DNA from: Bacteroidota bacterium | Lineage (GTDB): Bacteria; Bacteroidota; Bacteroidia; CAIKAF01 | Reading direction: 5' to 3' | Length of the DNA stretch: 41,088 nt | Assembly: GCA_016866335.1 (NCBI GenBank) | Contig: VGMT01000018.1 | Coordinates: 1-41,088 of the forward strand | Shown here: positions 26,713-34,866 of the stretch, piece by piece | Position numbering within the stretch: the first letter of the stretch is position 1 | Layout of the letters: the number at the start of each line of letters is the position of its first letter | The notes under the pieces: generated by a model | What the model saw: only the letters and a program-made list of their open reading frames with translations | What the model was told of the DNA's origin: nothing | The model's database searches: none | Position numbers and translations under genes: made by a program

Positions 26713-27036
26713 ATGCGTCCCTTATTTTTGCTTTTATTGGCTTTCGTTTTACCTATTGCGAATAAATTGCAAGCCCAAACCCTACAATTCAGTCAGGTAT
26801 TGCTGGTGTCAACAACCCAAACGGTGCCGGCCAATAAGGTGTGGAAGGTGGAGGGGATAATTCCGACAAGCGCTATTGACAACTATTATATTTCTATTAA
26901 TTCAAGCCTTAGTCATATCGCTAGATTCGACAATGTTAAAGGCGCCTTACCTATTTGGCTTCCTGCTGGTACAACTTTAGCTGCAGGTGCAAATGTATTC
27001 CGTGTTTCGGTAATTGAGTTCACCATTGTCCCTTAA
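26713..27036 (+). CDS. Small secreted protein, tandem array member 3
   Basis: 107 aa from the ATG at 26713, with a type 2 signal peptide (MRPLFLLLLAF to ANKLQAQ), unrelated in sequence to that of members 1 and 2. The conserved start TLQFSQVLLVSTTQTVPANK and VWKVE follows. The central part is short, about 28 residues (GIIPTSAIDN to DNVKGA). The end is LPIWLPAGTTLAAGANVF and RVSVIEFTIVP. Both the upstream spacer and the signal-peptide DNA are nearly the same as those of member 4, so these two come from a recent unit duplication, yet their centres differ. Confidence 0.78.
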   Translation: MRPLFLLLLAFVLPIANKLQAQTLQFSQVLLVSTTQTVPANKVWKVEGIIPTSAIDNYYISINSSLSHIARFDNVKGALPIWLPAGTTLAAGANVFRVSVIEFTIVP

Positions 27037-27061
27037 TAATTTCGCAATAAATCCATTGCTT

Positions 27062-27397
27062 ATGCGGCCTTTATTTATGCTTTTATTGGCTTTCGTTTTA
27101 CCAATTGCGAATAAATTGCAAGCCCAAACCCTACAATTCAGTCAGGTATTGCTGGTTTCCACAACCCAAACGGTGCCGGCCAATAAGGTTTGGAAGGTGG
27201 AGAGCGTTATGCCGATCAACCAACAAAGCATATACCACCAAATTGTGGTTAATTCCACTACCATTATTGTTGGAACTACCAACTACACGGGAAGTTGGTT
27301 CAACGCCTTCCCCATGTGGCTGCCCGCAGGTACGACGTTGGCCGCAGGCTCAACCGTATTCCGTGTTTCGGTAATTGAGTTCACCGTAGTTCCTTAA
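27062..27397 (+). CDS. Small secreted protein, tandem array member 4
   Basis: 111 aa from the ATG at 27062, with a type 2 signal peptide (MRPLFMLLLAF to ANKLQAQ). After the conserved TLQFSQVLLVSTTQTVPANK, VWKVE comes a distinct centre (SVMPINQQSIYHQIVVN to GSWFNA). The end FPMWLPAGTTLAAGSTVF, RVSVIEFTVVP has the TVVP tail of member 1 and the FPMWLP junction of member 2. So its segments match different array members. It is followed by the crtD promoter region; no terminator is visible. Confidence 0.78.
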   Translation: MRPLFMLLLAFVLPIANKLQAQTLQFSQVLLVSTTQTVPANKVWKVESVMPINQQSIYHQIVVNSTTIIVGTTNYTGSWFNAFPMWLPAGTTLAAGSTVFRVSVIEFTVVP

Positions 27398-27470
27398 AAT
27401 AAAGCAGAACCCCTAGCTTCTAATTTCTGGGCTGTCACAACCAATTTTCAATTCAGGTGTTTTTCATGCA

Positions 27471-27478
27471 TACTTTTG
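27471..27478 (+). promoter_or_regulatory. Bacteroidota -7 box before crtD
   Basis: TACTTTTG, a perfect TAnnTTTG, 18 bases before the ATG at 27497. The -33 region has only TTTTC, no TTG. Confidence 0.45.
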
Positions 27479-27496
27479 CAGCATTGAAATCGCCAA

Positions 27497-28981
27497 ATGG
27501 ATAAACATTCGAACACCAAAACAGCCATTGTTATAGGAGCCGGGGTTAGTGGGCTTGCGATGGGTATCAGGTTGGCTATCAAAGGTTATTCCGTTCAAAT
27601 TTGGGAACAAAATTCGTTTGTTGGGGGCAAACTTTCAGAACACTGGGAACAAGGATACCGGTTTGATGCTGGCCCCAGCCTATTCACCCTGCCGGAATTG
27701 CTGGAAGAGCTTCTTGAATTGGCTGGGCACAGCGAATTGATGCCCGAGTTGATTCGCCTTGACCCCATTTGCCGTTATTTTTGGAACGATGGAACCCGCT
27801 TTGATGCCCCCGCCAATCCACATGATTTTGCCAATCTAGCCGCTGATGCTTTTCGGGTTTCTTCCCATTCCGTTCAAAAACAGCTGGAACGGTCCAACGA
27901 AATTTACGGCATTTCAGCCCCTGTCTTTTTGTACAGGTCCATGCACCGTTTATCCACCTATTTTAATTCCGATTTTTTAAAAGGTTTGGTGAAAATTCAG
28001 CGCCTGGATGTGCTGAAAACCATGCACGATGTACACCGAAAACGGCTTAAGTCAGCCAAGCTGGTTCAGCTTTTTGATCGGTATGCCACCTACAATGGAA
28101 GCAATCCGTACAAAGCACCGGCCACCCTTCAGGCCATTCCATCTTTGGAATACTTCAAGGGAGCTTGGCTTCCAAAGGAAGGTATGATTGCTATTACCAA
28201 CGCACTGGAACAGGCTGCAGTGCGGTTGGGGGTACACATTGTTTTGAATCGTTCGGCTACGGGCATTCGACATAAAAATAAACAGGTTGCCGCGGTTGAA
28301 TGGAGCGGGGGAACCGAATCGGCCCATATTGTTGTTTCGGCCATCGATGTACAACGGTTTTACCCTCTGCTAAGTCCAGCGGTCACATTGCCCGAACGCA
28401 TAAAAACCGCCGAACGCTCTACATCGGCTTTGGTATTTAACTGGGGCATGAAGTCAAGCTACCCCGAACTTGATGTTCACAATATTTTTTTTGCTGACGA
28501 TTACAAGGCCGAATTCCAAGCGCTAGGCATTCCCGGAAATGGAATTGGGATTGACCCGACAATTTACCTTTTTATATCATCAAAACACATTCAAACCGAT
28601 GCCCCAATGGGGTGTGAAAATTGGTTTACGATGGTAAATGCGCCTGGAATTGGAGCTTTAACCGAAGATCAAATCGACCTAGCACGCACACACATTGCCC
28701 AAAAGTTGAGTTCAATATTAGGCAAAGATGTGCTGAACGATGTTCAAGCCGAATGGGTACTTCAGCCTGCTGACATAGCGCGCAGAACGGGTTCGCCGGA
28801 CGGAGCCCTATATGGTCCCTCATCCAACTCAGCCTGGTCCGCATTTAACCGACACGCCAACGCCTCCTCATCGATCAAAGGGCTATATTTTACCGGAGGC
28901 AGCGTTCACCCTGGTGGGGGAATTCCGCTTTGCTTACTTTCGGCACGGATTGCATCAGAACAAATTCAAAATGCAAAATGA
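27497..28981 (+). CDS. crtD: Carotenoid desaturase, CrtD-like (1-hydroxycarotenoid 3,4-desaturase)
   Basis: FAD-dependent desaturase of the CrtI/CrtD group, 494 aa. The Rossmann start is AIVIGAGVSGLAMGIRLAIK, then GGKLSEHWEQGYRFDAGPSLFT. The C-terminal FAD contact LYFTGGSVHPGGGIPLCLLS has the GGSVHPGGGIP form of CrtD-type enzymes; CrtI usually has GAGTHPGAGIP. CrtD adds the 3,4 double bond to 1-hydroxylated acyclic ends, as in myxol and saproxanthin synthesis. The next gene, a CruF-type 1,2-hydratase, overlaps it by 4 bases (ATGA) and would make its substrate, which supports CrtD over phytoene desaturase. No crtB, crtI, crtY or crtZ is in the window. Confidence 0.82.
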   Translation: MDKHSNTKTAIVIGAGVSGLAMGIRLAIKGYSVQIWEQNSFVGGKLSEHWEQGYRFDAGPSLFTLPELLEELLELAGHSELMPELIRLDPICRYFWNDGTRFDAPANPHDFANLAADAFRVSSHSVQKQLERSNEIYGISAPVFLYRSMHRLSTYFNSDFLKGLVKIQRLDVLKTMHDVHRKRLKSAKLVQLFDRYATYNGSNPYKAPATLQAIPSLEYFKGAWLPKEGMIAITNALEQAAVRLGVHIVLNRSATGIRHKNKQVAAVEWSGGTESAHIVVSAIDVQRFYPLLSPAVTLPERIKTAERSTSALVFNWGMKSSYPELDVHNIFFADDYKAEFQALGIPGNGIGIDPTIYLFISSKHIQTDAPMGCENWFTMVNAPGIGALTEDQIDLARTHIAQKLSSILGKDVLNDVQAEWVLQPADIARRTGSPDGALYGPSSNSAWSAFNRHANASSSIKGLYFTGGSVHPGGGIPLCLLSARIASEQIQNAK

Positions 28982-29610
28982 AACAAACCCTTTTCCTTTT
29001 CAAACCTCTTTTTTGGCTGATTGTTGTTTTTGGAGTTGGCCTTGGGGGATTACTAATCCCCGAAACCCGCTCCTTTTTCAATCAGCTCACCCCTTTAAAT
29101 CTGTTGTTTTCAGCCTTAATGGTGTTTATTTCGCTTCATTCGGGCCATATTTCAGGGTTTTTAAAAGGGTTTTTTGTGGTAGGCGTTTTGGGCTGGACAG
29201 CGGAATGGATTGGTGTTCATACCGGATGGCTGTTTGGCTGCTATTCCTATGGAGGCATATTAGGCTGGGGCCCGATGAACGTGCCCTTATTAATTGGTCT
29301 TAATTGGGCGATTTTAAGTTATTGCATCTTTCAATTTGTAGGATTTTTAAGAGGTTGGAAATCTTGGATTGCAGGAGCCGCCCTGATGACCGCCTTTGAT
29401 GCTCTTTTAGAGCCCGTGGCAATTCAACTAGGTTACTGGAACTGGAGTGAAAACAGCATCCCAACAACCAATTATTTAACTTGGTTTTTATTGAGCATTC
29501 CATGCATGTATTTGTGGGAAAAATTTTCAAAAAACCACTTTAATCAAACCGCAGCATGGTTCCTATGGATTCAGGTTCTGTTTTTTACGGTATTGAACTT
29601 AACGTTGTAA
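28978..29610 (+). CDS. cruF: Carotenoid biosynthesis membrane protein, CruF-like
   Basis: 210 aa from the ATG at 28978, with six to seven hydrophobic helices. It belongs to the carotenoid-synthesis membrane family of CruF (carotenoid 1,2-hydratase). Landmarks are EWIGVHTGWLFGCYSYGGILG, then VPLLIGLNWA, and AFDALLEPVAIQLGYWNW, where acidic and aromatic residues sit in membrane segments as in the family. CruF adds water across the 1,2 bond of an acyclic end group. Translational coupling with crtD by an ATGA overlap and the joint promoter at 27471 indicate one operon making a monocyclic hydroxylated carotenoid. Confidence 0.85.
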   Translation: MKQTLFLFKPLFWLIVVFGVGLGGLLIPETRSFFNQLTPLNLLFSALMVFISLHSGHISGFLKGFFVVGVLGWTAEWIGVHTGWLFGCYSYGGILGWGPMNVPLLIGLNWAILSYCIFQFVGFLRGWKSWIAGAALMTAFDALLEPVAIQLGYWNWSENSIPTTNYLTWFLLSIPCMYLWEKFSKNHFNQTAAWFLWIQVLFFTVLNLTL

Positions 29611-29622
29611 ACCAAACCATTC

Positions 29623-29653
29623 TTGGGAAATTGAAAATAATGGTGCATATTTG
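29623..29653 (+). promoter_or_regulatory. Promoter of the PorE-like gene
   Basis: TTG (29623-29625), 20 bases, then CATATTTG (29646-29653), one base from TAnnTTTG. This is the best full -33/-7 pair in the window; the ATG follows 36 bases later at 29690. Confidence 0.55.
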
Positions 29654-29689
29654 AGCATCGAAAACCGAACTGAAATTCAAAAAATAGCA

Positions 29690-31744
29690 ATGTTGAATCT
29701 GAAACCATTCTCTATTCTGCTTAGTGCGACAGCCATTTTTGCCCTTGGCACGGCTTCCGCTCAATGCGACCACAAAGCCACTCAAAAAGCTGATTTCGCT
29801 TACATCAGCAACAACTTTCCTGAGGCAATAAACCTTTACAACAAAGCCGCCGGCAAAGTAGGTAAAGACAAAGCCGCTAAATCTTGCATCAACTATATGG
29901 TGGCAAAGTGCTACCTAAAAATGAACGATTATAAGCGTGCAGAAAGCCAATTAAAAAAGGTTACTAAAATTGACCTGCAGAATGGTCCGGCGCACTACGA
30001 GTACGCTTTGGTTCTGAAAAACGCAGGTCGGTACGAGGAGGCAAAAGCCATATTCGAAAAATACAAAACCCTCGACCCCAACGATCCGCGTGCCGAAATT
30101 GGCATAAAAAGTTGTGAATTGTCGATTCAATGGATTCAAAAACCAACCTGCTATAATGTGGAAAACGCGAAAGCTTGGAACTCCAAGGATATGGATTTCT
30201 CGCCTTTTGTTGCCTCTAAAAAACAAGATTTGGTCATCTTTACCTCTAACCGGAAATTTAAAGGAAAAGGTGCCAAAGAATGGGATACCCACGGAGGTCT
30301 ATCTGAAGATTTATGGACGGTTTCTTACGATAAAAAAACCTCCGTTTGGAGTGAACCAAAACGGATGGATCTGCTATCTACAGAATATTCTGAGGGTTCT
30401 GGCACCATGGATAACCGCTACACTTTCTTGTATTTTACCCGTTGTTATGCCGACAAAAAAAATGGGTCTGGTTGCAGAATTTACCGCACCAGAGCCAAAG
30501 GCAAAGAGTGGATCGAACCTGAAAACGTATCGTTGGCTAACGATACCTTTGTTACTGCTCACCCGACCATAACTGGCGACGGTAAATTCATGATTTTCGC
30601 GTCGAATATGCTTGGCACAAATGGCGGTATGGACCTTTGGATTGCCGAGTTTGAACGCAAAGCAAAAACCTTCGTTAAACCGGTTAACCTGGGGCCTGAA
30701 ATCAATACCTTCGACAACGAGGTGTACCCCCACCTAAAATTAGACGGGACCCTTTACTTTTCTTCGAATCGCCCCGAAGGTATGGGTGGTTTAGATATTT
30801 ATAAGGCTACAAAACTAGAAGGCAATACCTGGGGTAAAGTTGAAAATATGCAATATCCCATCAACTCTCAACGCGACGACTTCGGAATTATGTTTGAAAG
30901 GGGAGTTGAAAAAGGGTACCTTTCTTCTAACCGAGATGGGACAAAAGGCCTTGATGATATTTGGTCTTTCTTTATTCCCCCAAGCAATATTATGCTGAGT
31001 GGAACGGTACGCGACAAAGACACCAAAGAGCCTTTAGAGAATGCTACCGTTGAGTTAAAAGATCCTCAAGGCGAAACCATTAAAATCACCACTGATAAAA
31101 TGGGCTTTTATAAAAAGCAAATCCCATTTGGAATCACTTACGATATGCAAGCCAGCAAAGAAAAGTACTACAACGATGTGAACCGTGCTTCTTCTATGGG
31201 CTTAGATCCACTAAAAACGTGCAAAGACACCAACATTGTTGCTGATTTCAACCTAAAAACCACCAAGGTTAACCTGGAATTTGAAATCCAATTCGTGTTT
31301 GACCGAGAAATCGTTCTGCCTCAATACATGGATACCGTGAAAAACCTGCAAACCATCTTAGAAGACAACCCAAAAACGGTGGTTGAAATTGGTGCTCACA
31401 CCGATGCCCGTGGTAACGACGATTACAACCAACGGCTTTCTGACCGTCGGGCCGACGAAATTGTTCGCCTTCTTGTTGAAGCCGGAATTCCTAAGGCCAG
31501 ACTTACACCTAAAGGTTACGGAGAAACCGAACCCCGTAAATTGTTGAAAGACATGAAAGGGTTGAAATCAGACTATATCTTCAAAAAAGATACCGTACTG
31601 ACCGAAGCTTACATCAACGAAATGAAAAAAACAGAAGGAGATCAAGTGTTTGAGGACGCTCATACCATCAATCGTCGAGTTTCTCTTAAAATCCTCTCTG
31701 AAGACTTCAAAGGCGCACCCGCCAAAAAAGAAGACGAAGAATAA
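29690..31744 (+). CDS. porE: PorE-like T9SS/gliding outer-membrane protein (TPR, beta-propeller, CRD, OmpA)
   Basis: 684 aa from the ATG at 29690, with a signal peptide to about residue 25 (FALGTASAQ). Domains are: TPR repeats (about 25-145; FPEAINLYNKAAGK, AKCYLKMNDYKRAESQLKKV, GRYEEAKAIFEKYKTLDPND), a PD40/WD40-like propeller (about 160-415; IFTSNR, FASNMLGTNGGMDLW, FSSNRPEGMGGLDIY, LSSNRDG), a carboxypeptidase-regulatory-like domain (about 420-500; LSGTVRDKDTKEPLENATVE), and a C-terminal OmpA peptidoglycan-binding domain (EIGAHTDARGNDDYNQRLSDRR). This order is that of PorE, which anchors the T9SS trans-envelope complex to the cell wall. PorE is a lipoprotein in Porphyromonas, but here the lone Cys after SAQ does not form a lipobox. 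Paralogues with this layout are common in the phylum, so the symbol is provisional. Confidence 0.8.
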   Translation: MLNLKPFSILLSATAIFALGTASAQCDHKATQKADFAYISNNFPEAINLYNKAAGKVGKDKAAKSCINYMVAKCYLKMNDYKRAESQLKKVTKIDLQNGPAHYEYALVLKNAGRYEEAKAIFEKYKTLDPNDPRAEIGIKSCELSIQWIQKPTCYNVENAKAWNSKDMDFSPFVASKKQDLVIFTSNRKFKGKGAKEWDTHGGLSEDLWTVSYDKKTSVWSEPKRMDLLSTEYSEGSGTMDNRYTFLYFTRCYADKKNGSGCRIYRTRAKGKEWIEPENVSLANDTFVTAHPTITGDGKFMIFASNMLGTNGGMDLWIAEFERKAKTFVKPVNLGPEINTFDNEVYPHLKLDGTLYFSSNRPEGMGGLDIYKATKLEGNTWGKVENMQYPINSQRDDFGIMFERGVEKGYLSSNRDGTKGLDDIWSFFIPPSNIMLSGTVRDKDTKEPLENATVELKDPQGETIKITTDKMGFYKKQIPFGITYDMQASKEKYYNDVNRASSMGLDPLKTCKDTNIVADFNLKTTKVNLEFEIQFVFDREIVLPQYMDTVKNLQTILEDNPKTVVEIGAHTDARGNDDYNQRLSDRRADEIVRLLVEAGIPKARLTPKGYGETEPRKLLKDMKGLKSDYIFKKDTVLTEAYINEMKKTEGDQVFEDAHTINRRVSLKILSEDFKGAPAKKEDEE

Positions 31745-31751
31745 TTTTGCT

Positions 31752-31778
31752 ACGGCCCTTCGGGGCCGTTTTTTTTTG
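31752..31778 (+). terminator. Intrinsic terminator after the PorE-like gene
   Basis: ACGGCCC / GGGCCGT stem with a TTCG tetraloop and a run of ten T, 8 bases after the stop codon. Confidence 0.95.
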
Positions 31779-31792
31779 CCTTTCAAATTGCT

Positions 31793-31800
31793 GACCTTTG
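31793..31800 (+). promoter_or_regulatory. Near-consensus -7 box before purM
   Basis: GACCTTTG differs from TAnnTTTG at the first base and lies 4 bases before the ATG at 31805. It comes directly after the upstream terminator, so the purM operon needs a promoter here; a leaderless mRNA is implied. Confidence 0.35.
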
Positions 31801-31804
31801 CGCT

Positions 31805-32977
31805 ATGGATACAAATGCCTACCACCAAAGGGGAGTTTCTTCCGATAAAGCGGAAGTACATCAGGCCATTCAACGCTTAGATAAAGGGCTATTCCCTAAT
31901 GCCTTTTGTAAGGTACTGCCTGATTTCTTGGCAAACAGCCCCGACCACGGCATCGTTATGCACGCCGATACCGCTGGCACCAAATCGGTTCTGGCGTACA
32001 TGTACTACATAGAAACAGGCGACAGCTCTGTATGGAAAGGGATTGCCCAAGATGCCTTGGTAATGAACCTAGATGATATGGCTTGCGCTGGCCTTAGCTC
32101 AGGATTCGTTGTATCTTCTTTAATAACCCGCAACAAACACCTGATTCCAGGTGAAATTCTAAAGTACCTTATCGATGGAACCGCCGACCTGCTCGAGGAA
32201 TGGCAGAACATGGGAATCGATATTCACCATGCCGGTGGCGAAACAGCCGATGCAGGCGACGTTGTTAGAACCATCGATGTTGGTTTTACCGTTACCGGGC
32301 GACTGCTGCGCTCCTCGGTTGTCTCAGTCAATGTTCCTCCAAATTGCCTTGTTGTTGGCCTTGGCTCCTACGGACAGGCACGTTTTGAAACAGAATACAA
32401 CAGTGGTATTGGCTGCAATGGATTAACCTCGGCACGCCACGACCTGCTTGCAGCCAATTATACCCAAAAATTCCCTGAAACCTTTGCCCCACAATCACCA
32501 AGCAACCTAAATTATTGTGGAAAATTCCAACTCAGCGATATTGAACCCATAACGGGAATGCCGGTTGGTAAGCTTCTCCTATCGCCTACCCGCCCATTTT
32601 TTCCTGTGATCAACGCATTCCTTCCTCTAATTCAAAACGAGGTATATGGAATGATCCACTTAACCGGCGGAGCCCATTCCAAAGCCCTAAAATTCTTGAA
32701 AGGCATTCGGGTGGTAAAAGACAACCCGCTGCCTGTTCCTCCCATTTTCAATCTAATCCAATCCGTCAGCAGAACCTCAGACACCGAAATGCACACTGTT
32801 TTCAATATGGGAACCCGCCTTGAAGTTTATTGCTCTGAAGCAGCAGCTAAAACCATTCTTGATACCGCAGCTGAATTCAACATTCCCGCAGGCATTGTGG
32901 GATACACCGAGGCCGCCACCCAGTCTGAAATACGAATCTGCCGACCTGAAAAACCCGAAATACGAATCTTGAAATGA
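31805..32977 (+). CDS. purM: Phosphoribosylformylglycinamidine cyclo-ligase (AIR synthetase)
   Basis: Makes aminoimidazole ribonucleotide from FGAM with ATP, step five of purine synthesis. 390 aa, the long form seen in Bacteroidota. Family landmarks are YHQRGVSSDKAEVHQAI, DKGLFPNAFCK, MHADTAGTKSVLAYMY, WKGIAQDALVMNLDDMACAG, GGETADAGDVVRTIDV, VGLGSYGQARFETEYNSG and IGCNGLTSARHD. The C-terminal domain has HLTGGAHSKALKF and VFNMGTRLEV. It overlaps prfA by 4 bases (ATGA), so it leads a purM-prfA-pyrF operon. No purine riboswitch or PurR site is visible; the leader is too short for one. Confidence 0.95.
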   Translation: MDTNAYHQRGVSSDKAEVHQAIQRLDKGLFPNAFCKVLPDFLANSPDHGIVMHADTAGTKSVLAYMYYIETGDSSVWKGIAQDALVMNLDDMACAGLSSGFVVSSLITRNKHLIPGEILKYLIDGTADLLEEWQNMGIDIHHAGGETADAGDVVRTIDVGFTVTGRLLRSSVVSVNVPPNCLVVGLGSYGQARFETEYNSGIGCNGLTSARHDLLAANYTQKFPETFAPQSPSNLNYCGKFQLSDIEPITGMPVGKLLLSPTRPFFPVINAFLPLIQNEVYGMIHLTGGAHSKALKFLKGIRVVKDNPLPVPPIFNLIQSVSRTSDTEMHTVFNMGTRLEVYCSEAAAKTILDTAAEFNIPAGIVGYTEAATQSEIRICRPEKPEIRILK

Positions 32978-34053
32978 GGCTGCTGGACAGAATAGCTCCC
33001 CTAGACGAAACCGTTAAAGAGCTTGAAATAAAATTATCTGACCCCGAATTGGCTTCCGATGTAAAGCAATTCATTGCTGTACAACGCGAATACGCTCGAC
33101 TTAAAGACATTGTTGAAGCCGGAAACCGATACCGCGCAACCCTAGCCAACCTGCAATCCGCAAAGTCCATGCTGATTGACGAAACCGACGAAGATATGCG
33201 GGCCCTAGCACGGGAAGAGGTTCAAAGTTTGGAATCTCAGATACCTCAAATGGAAGAACAACTTCGATTGCTACTGGTACCTAAAGATCCCGAAGACCAC
33301 AAAAATGCCATCCTTGAAGTTCGAGGTGGCACAGGTGGTGACGAAGCCGCTATTTTTGCTGGAGACCTGTACCGCATGTACGCACGATTTTGCGAAGAAC
33401 GTGGTTTCAATATGGAACTGGTCGAAGCAACCCCTGGAACTTCGGGCGGATACAAAGAAATTATTGTGAATGTAGTTGGTCCCGACGCTTATGGAACGCT
33501 AAAATTTGAATCTGGGGTCCACCGAGTTCAACGCGTCCCCGCCACCGAAACTCAGGGCCGAATCCACACCTCGGCCGCGAGTGTAGTAGTGCTGCCCGAA
33601 GCAGATGAACTCGATGTTCAAATCAACCCCAACGACATCCGAAAAGACACCTTTTGTTCCTCTGGAGCCGGTGGCCAATCGGTCAATACCACCTATTCCG
33701 CCGTTCGGTTAACCCATATTCCCTCGGGCATTGTAGTTAGCTGCCAAGACGAACGCTCTCAGCTCCGAAATTTCGACAAAGCCATGCAGGTTCTGCGCAG
33801 CCGCCTCTATGAAATCATAAACAGAGAACGCATGGCCAACATCGCAGGCAAAAGAAAGTCTATGGTTTCTACGGGCGACCGTTCCGCTAAAATTCGGACC
33901 TACAATTTCCCACAATCCCGAATCACCGACCACCGGATCAACTTTTCTATGTACGACCTTCCCGCCGTAATGAATGGAAACCTTTGGCCAATGATTTCAG
34001 CCCTGCAAACCGCTGAAAATGCCCACGAATTTCAAGAAGAAACCAATGGATAA
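32974..34053 (+). CDS. prfA: Peptide chain release factor 1
   Basis: Class I release factor reading UAA and UAG. 359 aa with the codon-recognition PxT motif in VQRVPATETQGRIHTSA and the catalytic GGQ in CSSGAGGQSVNTTYSAVRLTH. The switch region DERSQLRNFDKAMQVLRSRL and the C-terminal RITDHRINFSMYDLP are standard for RF1. It starts in the purM stop (ATGA) and overlaps the pyrF start by 8 bases. This is RF1, not RF2: the SPF motif of RF2 is absent. Confidence 0.97.
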   Translation: MRLLDRIAPLDETVKELEIKLSDPELASDVKQFIAVQREYARLKDIVEAGNRYRATLANLQSAKSMLIDETDEDMRALAREEVQSLESQIPQMEEQLRLLLVPKDPEDHKNAILEVRGGTGGDEAAIFAGDLYRMYARFCEERGFNMELVEATPGTSGGYKEIIVNVVGPDAYGTLKFESGVHRVQRVPATETQGRIHTSAASVVVLPEADELDVQINPNDIRKDTFCSSGAGGQSVNTTYSAVRLTHIPSGIVVSCQDERSQLRNFDKAMQVLRSRLYEIINRERMANIAGKRKSMVSTGDRSAKIRTYNFPQSRITDHRINFSMYDLPAVMNGNLWPMISALQTAENAHEFQEETNG

Positions 34054-34849
34054 TTATGCCCTTCTAATCCAATCCATGCAGCAAAAAAAATCCTGTCTTT
34101 GCGTAGGATTGGACGTGGAATTGGACTTGCTCCCAGACGAAGTAAAAAAAGCCGAAGACCCCATTTTTGAATTCAACCGGCAAATAATCGAGGCGACCTT
34201 GCCCCTTACCGTTGCCTATAAACTCAACACCGCTTTTTATGAATGCCTTGGAGCACAAGGCTGGGAAACCCTTGAAAAAACGATCCGCTTTATTGGAAAA
34301 CGTGCATTAACCATAGCCGATGCTAAACGTGGAGACATAGGAAACACAGCTAAAGCCTACGCCAGAACATTTTTCCAACACCTAAACGCCGATGCGGTTA
34401 CCGTATCGCCCTTCATGGGAATTGATAGCCTTCAACCCTTTTTGGACTATCCAAACAAATGGACCATTGCCCTCGGCCTTACCTCCAATCCCGGTGCGGC
34501 CGATATCCAAATGCAAAAACTCAACACAGGCGAGTACCTTCATGAGGCAGCAATGACCACTATGGCCAAATGCGCAGGACCCGAGCAACTTATGTTTGTA
34601 GTTGGAGCCACACGTCCCGCCGAACTCAAATCCCTGCAACAACGCTTCCCCAACTACTTTTTTTTAATTCCTGGCGTCGGCGCCCAAGGCGGAACCGTTG
34701 CCGAAGTCCTTCAGGCCATGGGACCAAATCCAAAAGCCCTTATAAACGCCAGCCGAAGCATCATTTATGCCAGCTCAGGACCAGATTTCGCCCTGATGGC
34801 AAAAAATGCAGCCCAAAATATGCAGCTTGAAATGGCAGGTTATTTTTAA
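34046..34849 (+). CDS. pyrF: Orotidine 5'-phosphate decarboxylase, type 2
   Basis: Makes UMP from OMP. 267 aa of the longer type 2 PyrF group. It shows SCLCVGLDVELDLLP near the start, VAYKLNTAFYE, the catalytic ADAKRGDIGNTAKAYA, DAVTVSPFMGIDSLQPFL and the phosphate-binding end FFLIPGVGAQGG...INASRSIIYA. I chose the ATG at 34046 (MDNYALLIQSM); an ATG at 34019 would lie inside prfA. It is the last gene of the purM-prfA-pyrF operon; no terminator hairpin follows. The neighbouring genes give both purine and pyrimidine steps in one transcript with RF1. Confidence 0.96.
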   Translation: MDNYALLIQSMQQKKSCLCVGLDVELDLLPDEVKKAEDPIFEFNRQIIEATLPLTVAYKLNTAFYECLGAQGWETLEKTIRFIGKRALTIADAKRGDIGNTAKAYARTFFQHLNADAVTVSPFMGIDSLQPFLDYPNKWTIALGLTSNPGAADIQMQKLNTGEYLHEAAMTTMAKCAGPEQLMFVVGATRPAELKSLQQRFPNYFFLIPGVGAQGGTVAEVLQAMGPNPKALINASRSIIYASSGPDFALMAKNAAQNMQLEMAGYF

Positions 34850-34855
34850 ATTACC

Positions 34856-34863
34856 TACATTTG
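34856..34863 (+). promoter_or_regulatory. Bacteroidota -7 box abutting a start codon
   Basis: TACATTTG, a perfect TAnnTTTG, 3 bases before the ATG at 34867, in the gap after pyrF. A leaderless mRNA is implied. Confidence 0.5.
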
Positions 34864-34866
34864 AGC

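Noticed and set aside
25899-27397. Diversity-generating retroelement
   Set aside because: No reverse transcriptase or template repeat, variation is central and not limited to adenine positions, and lengths differ.
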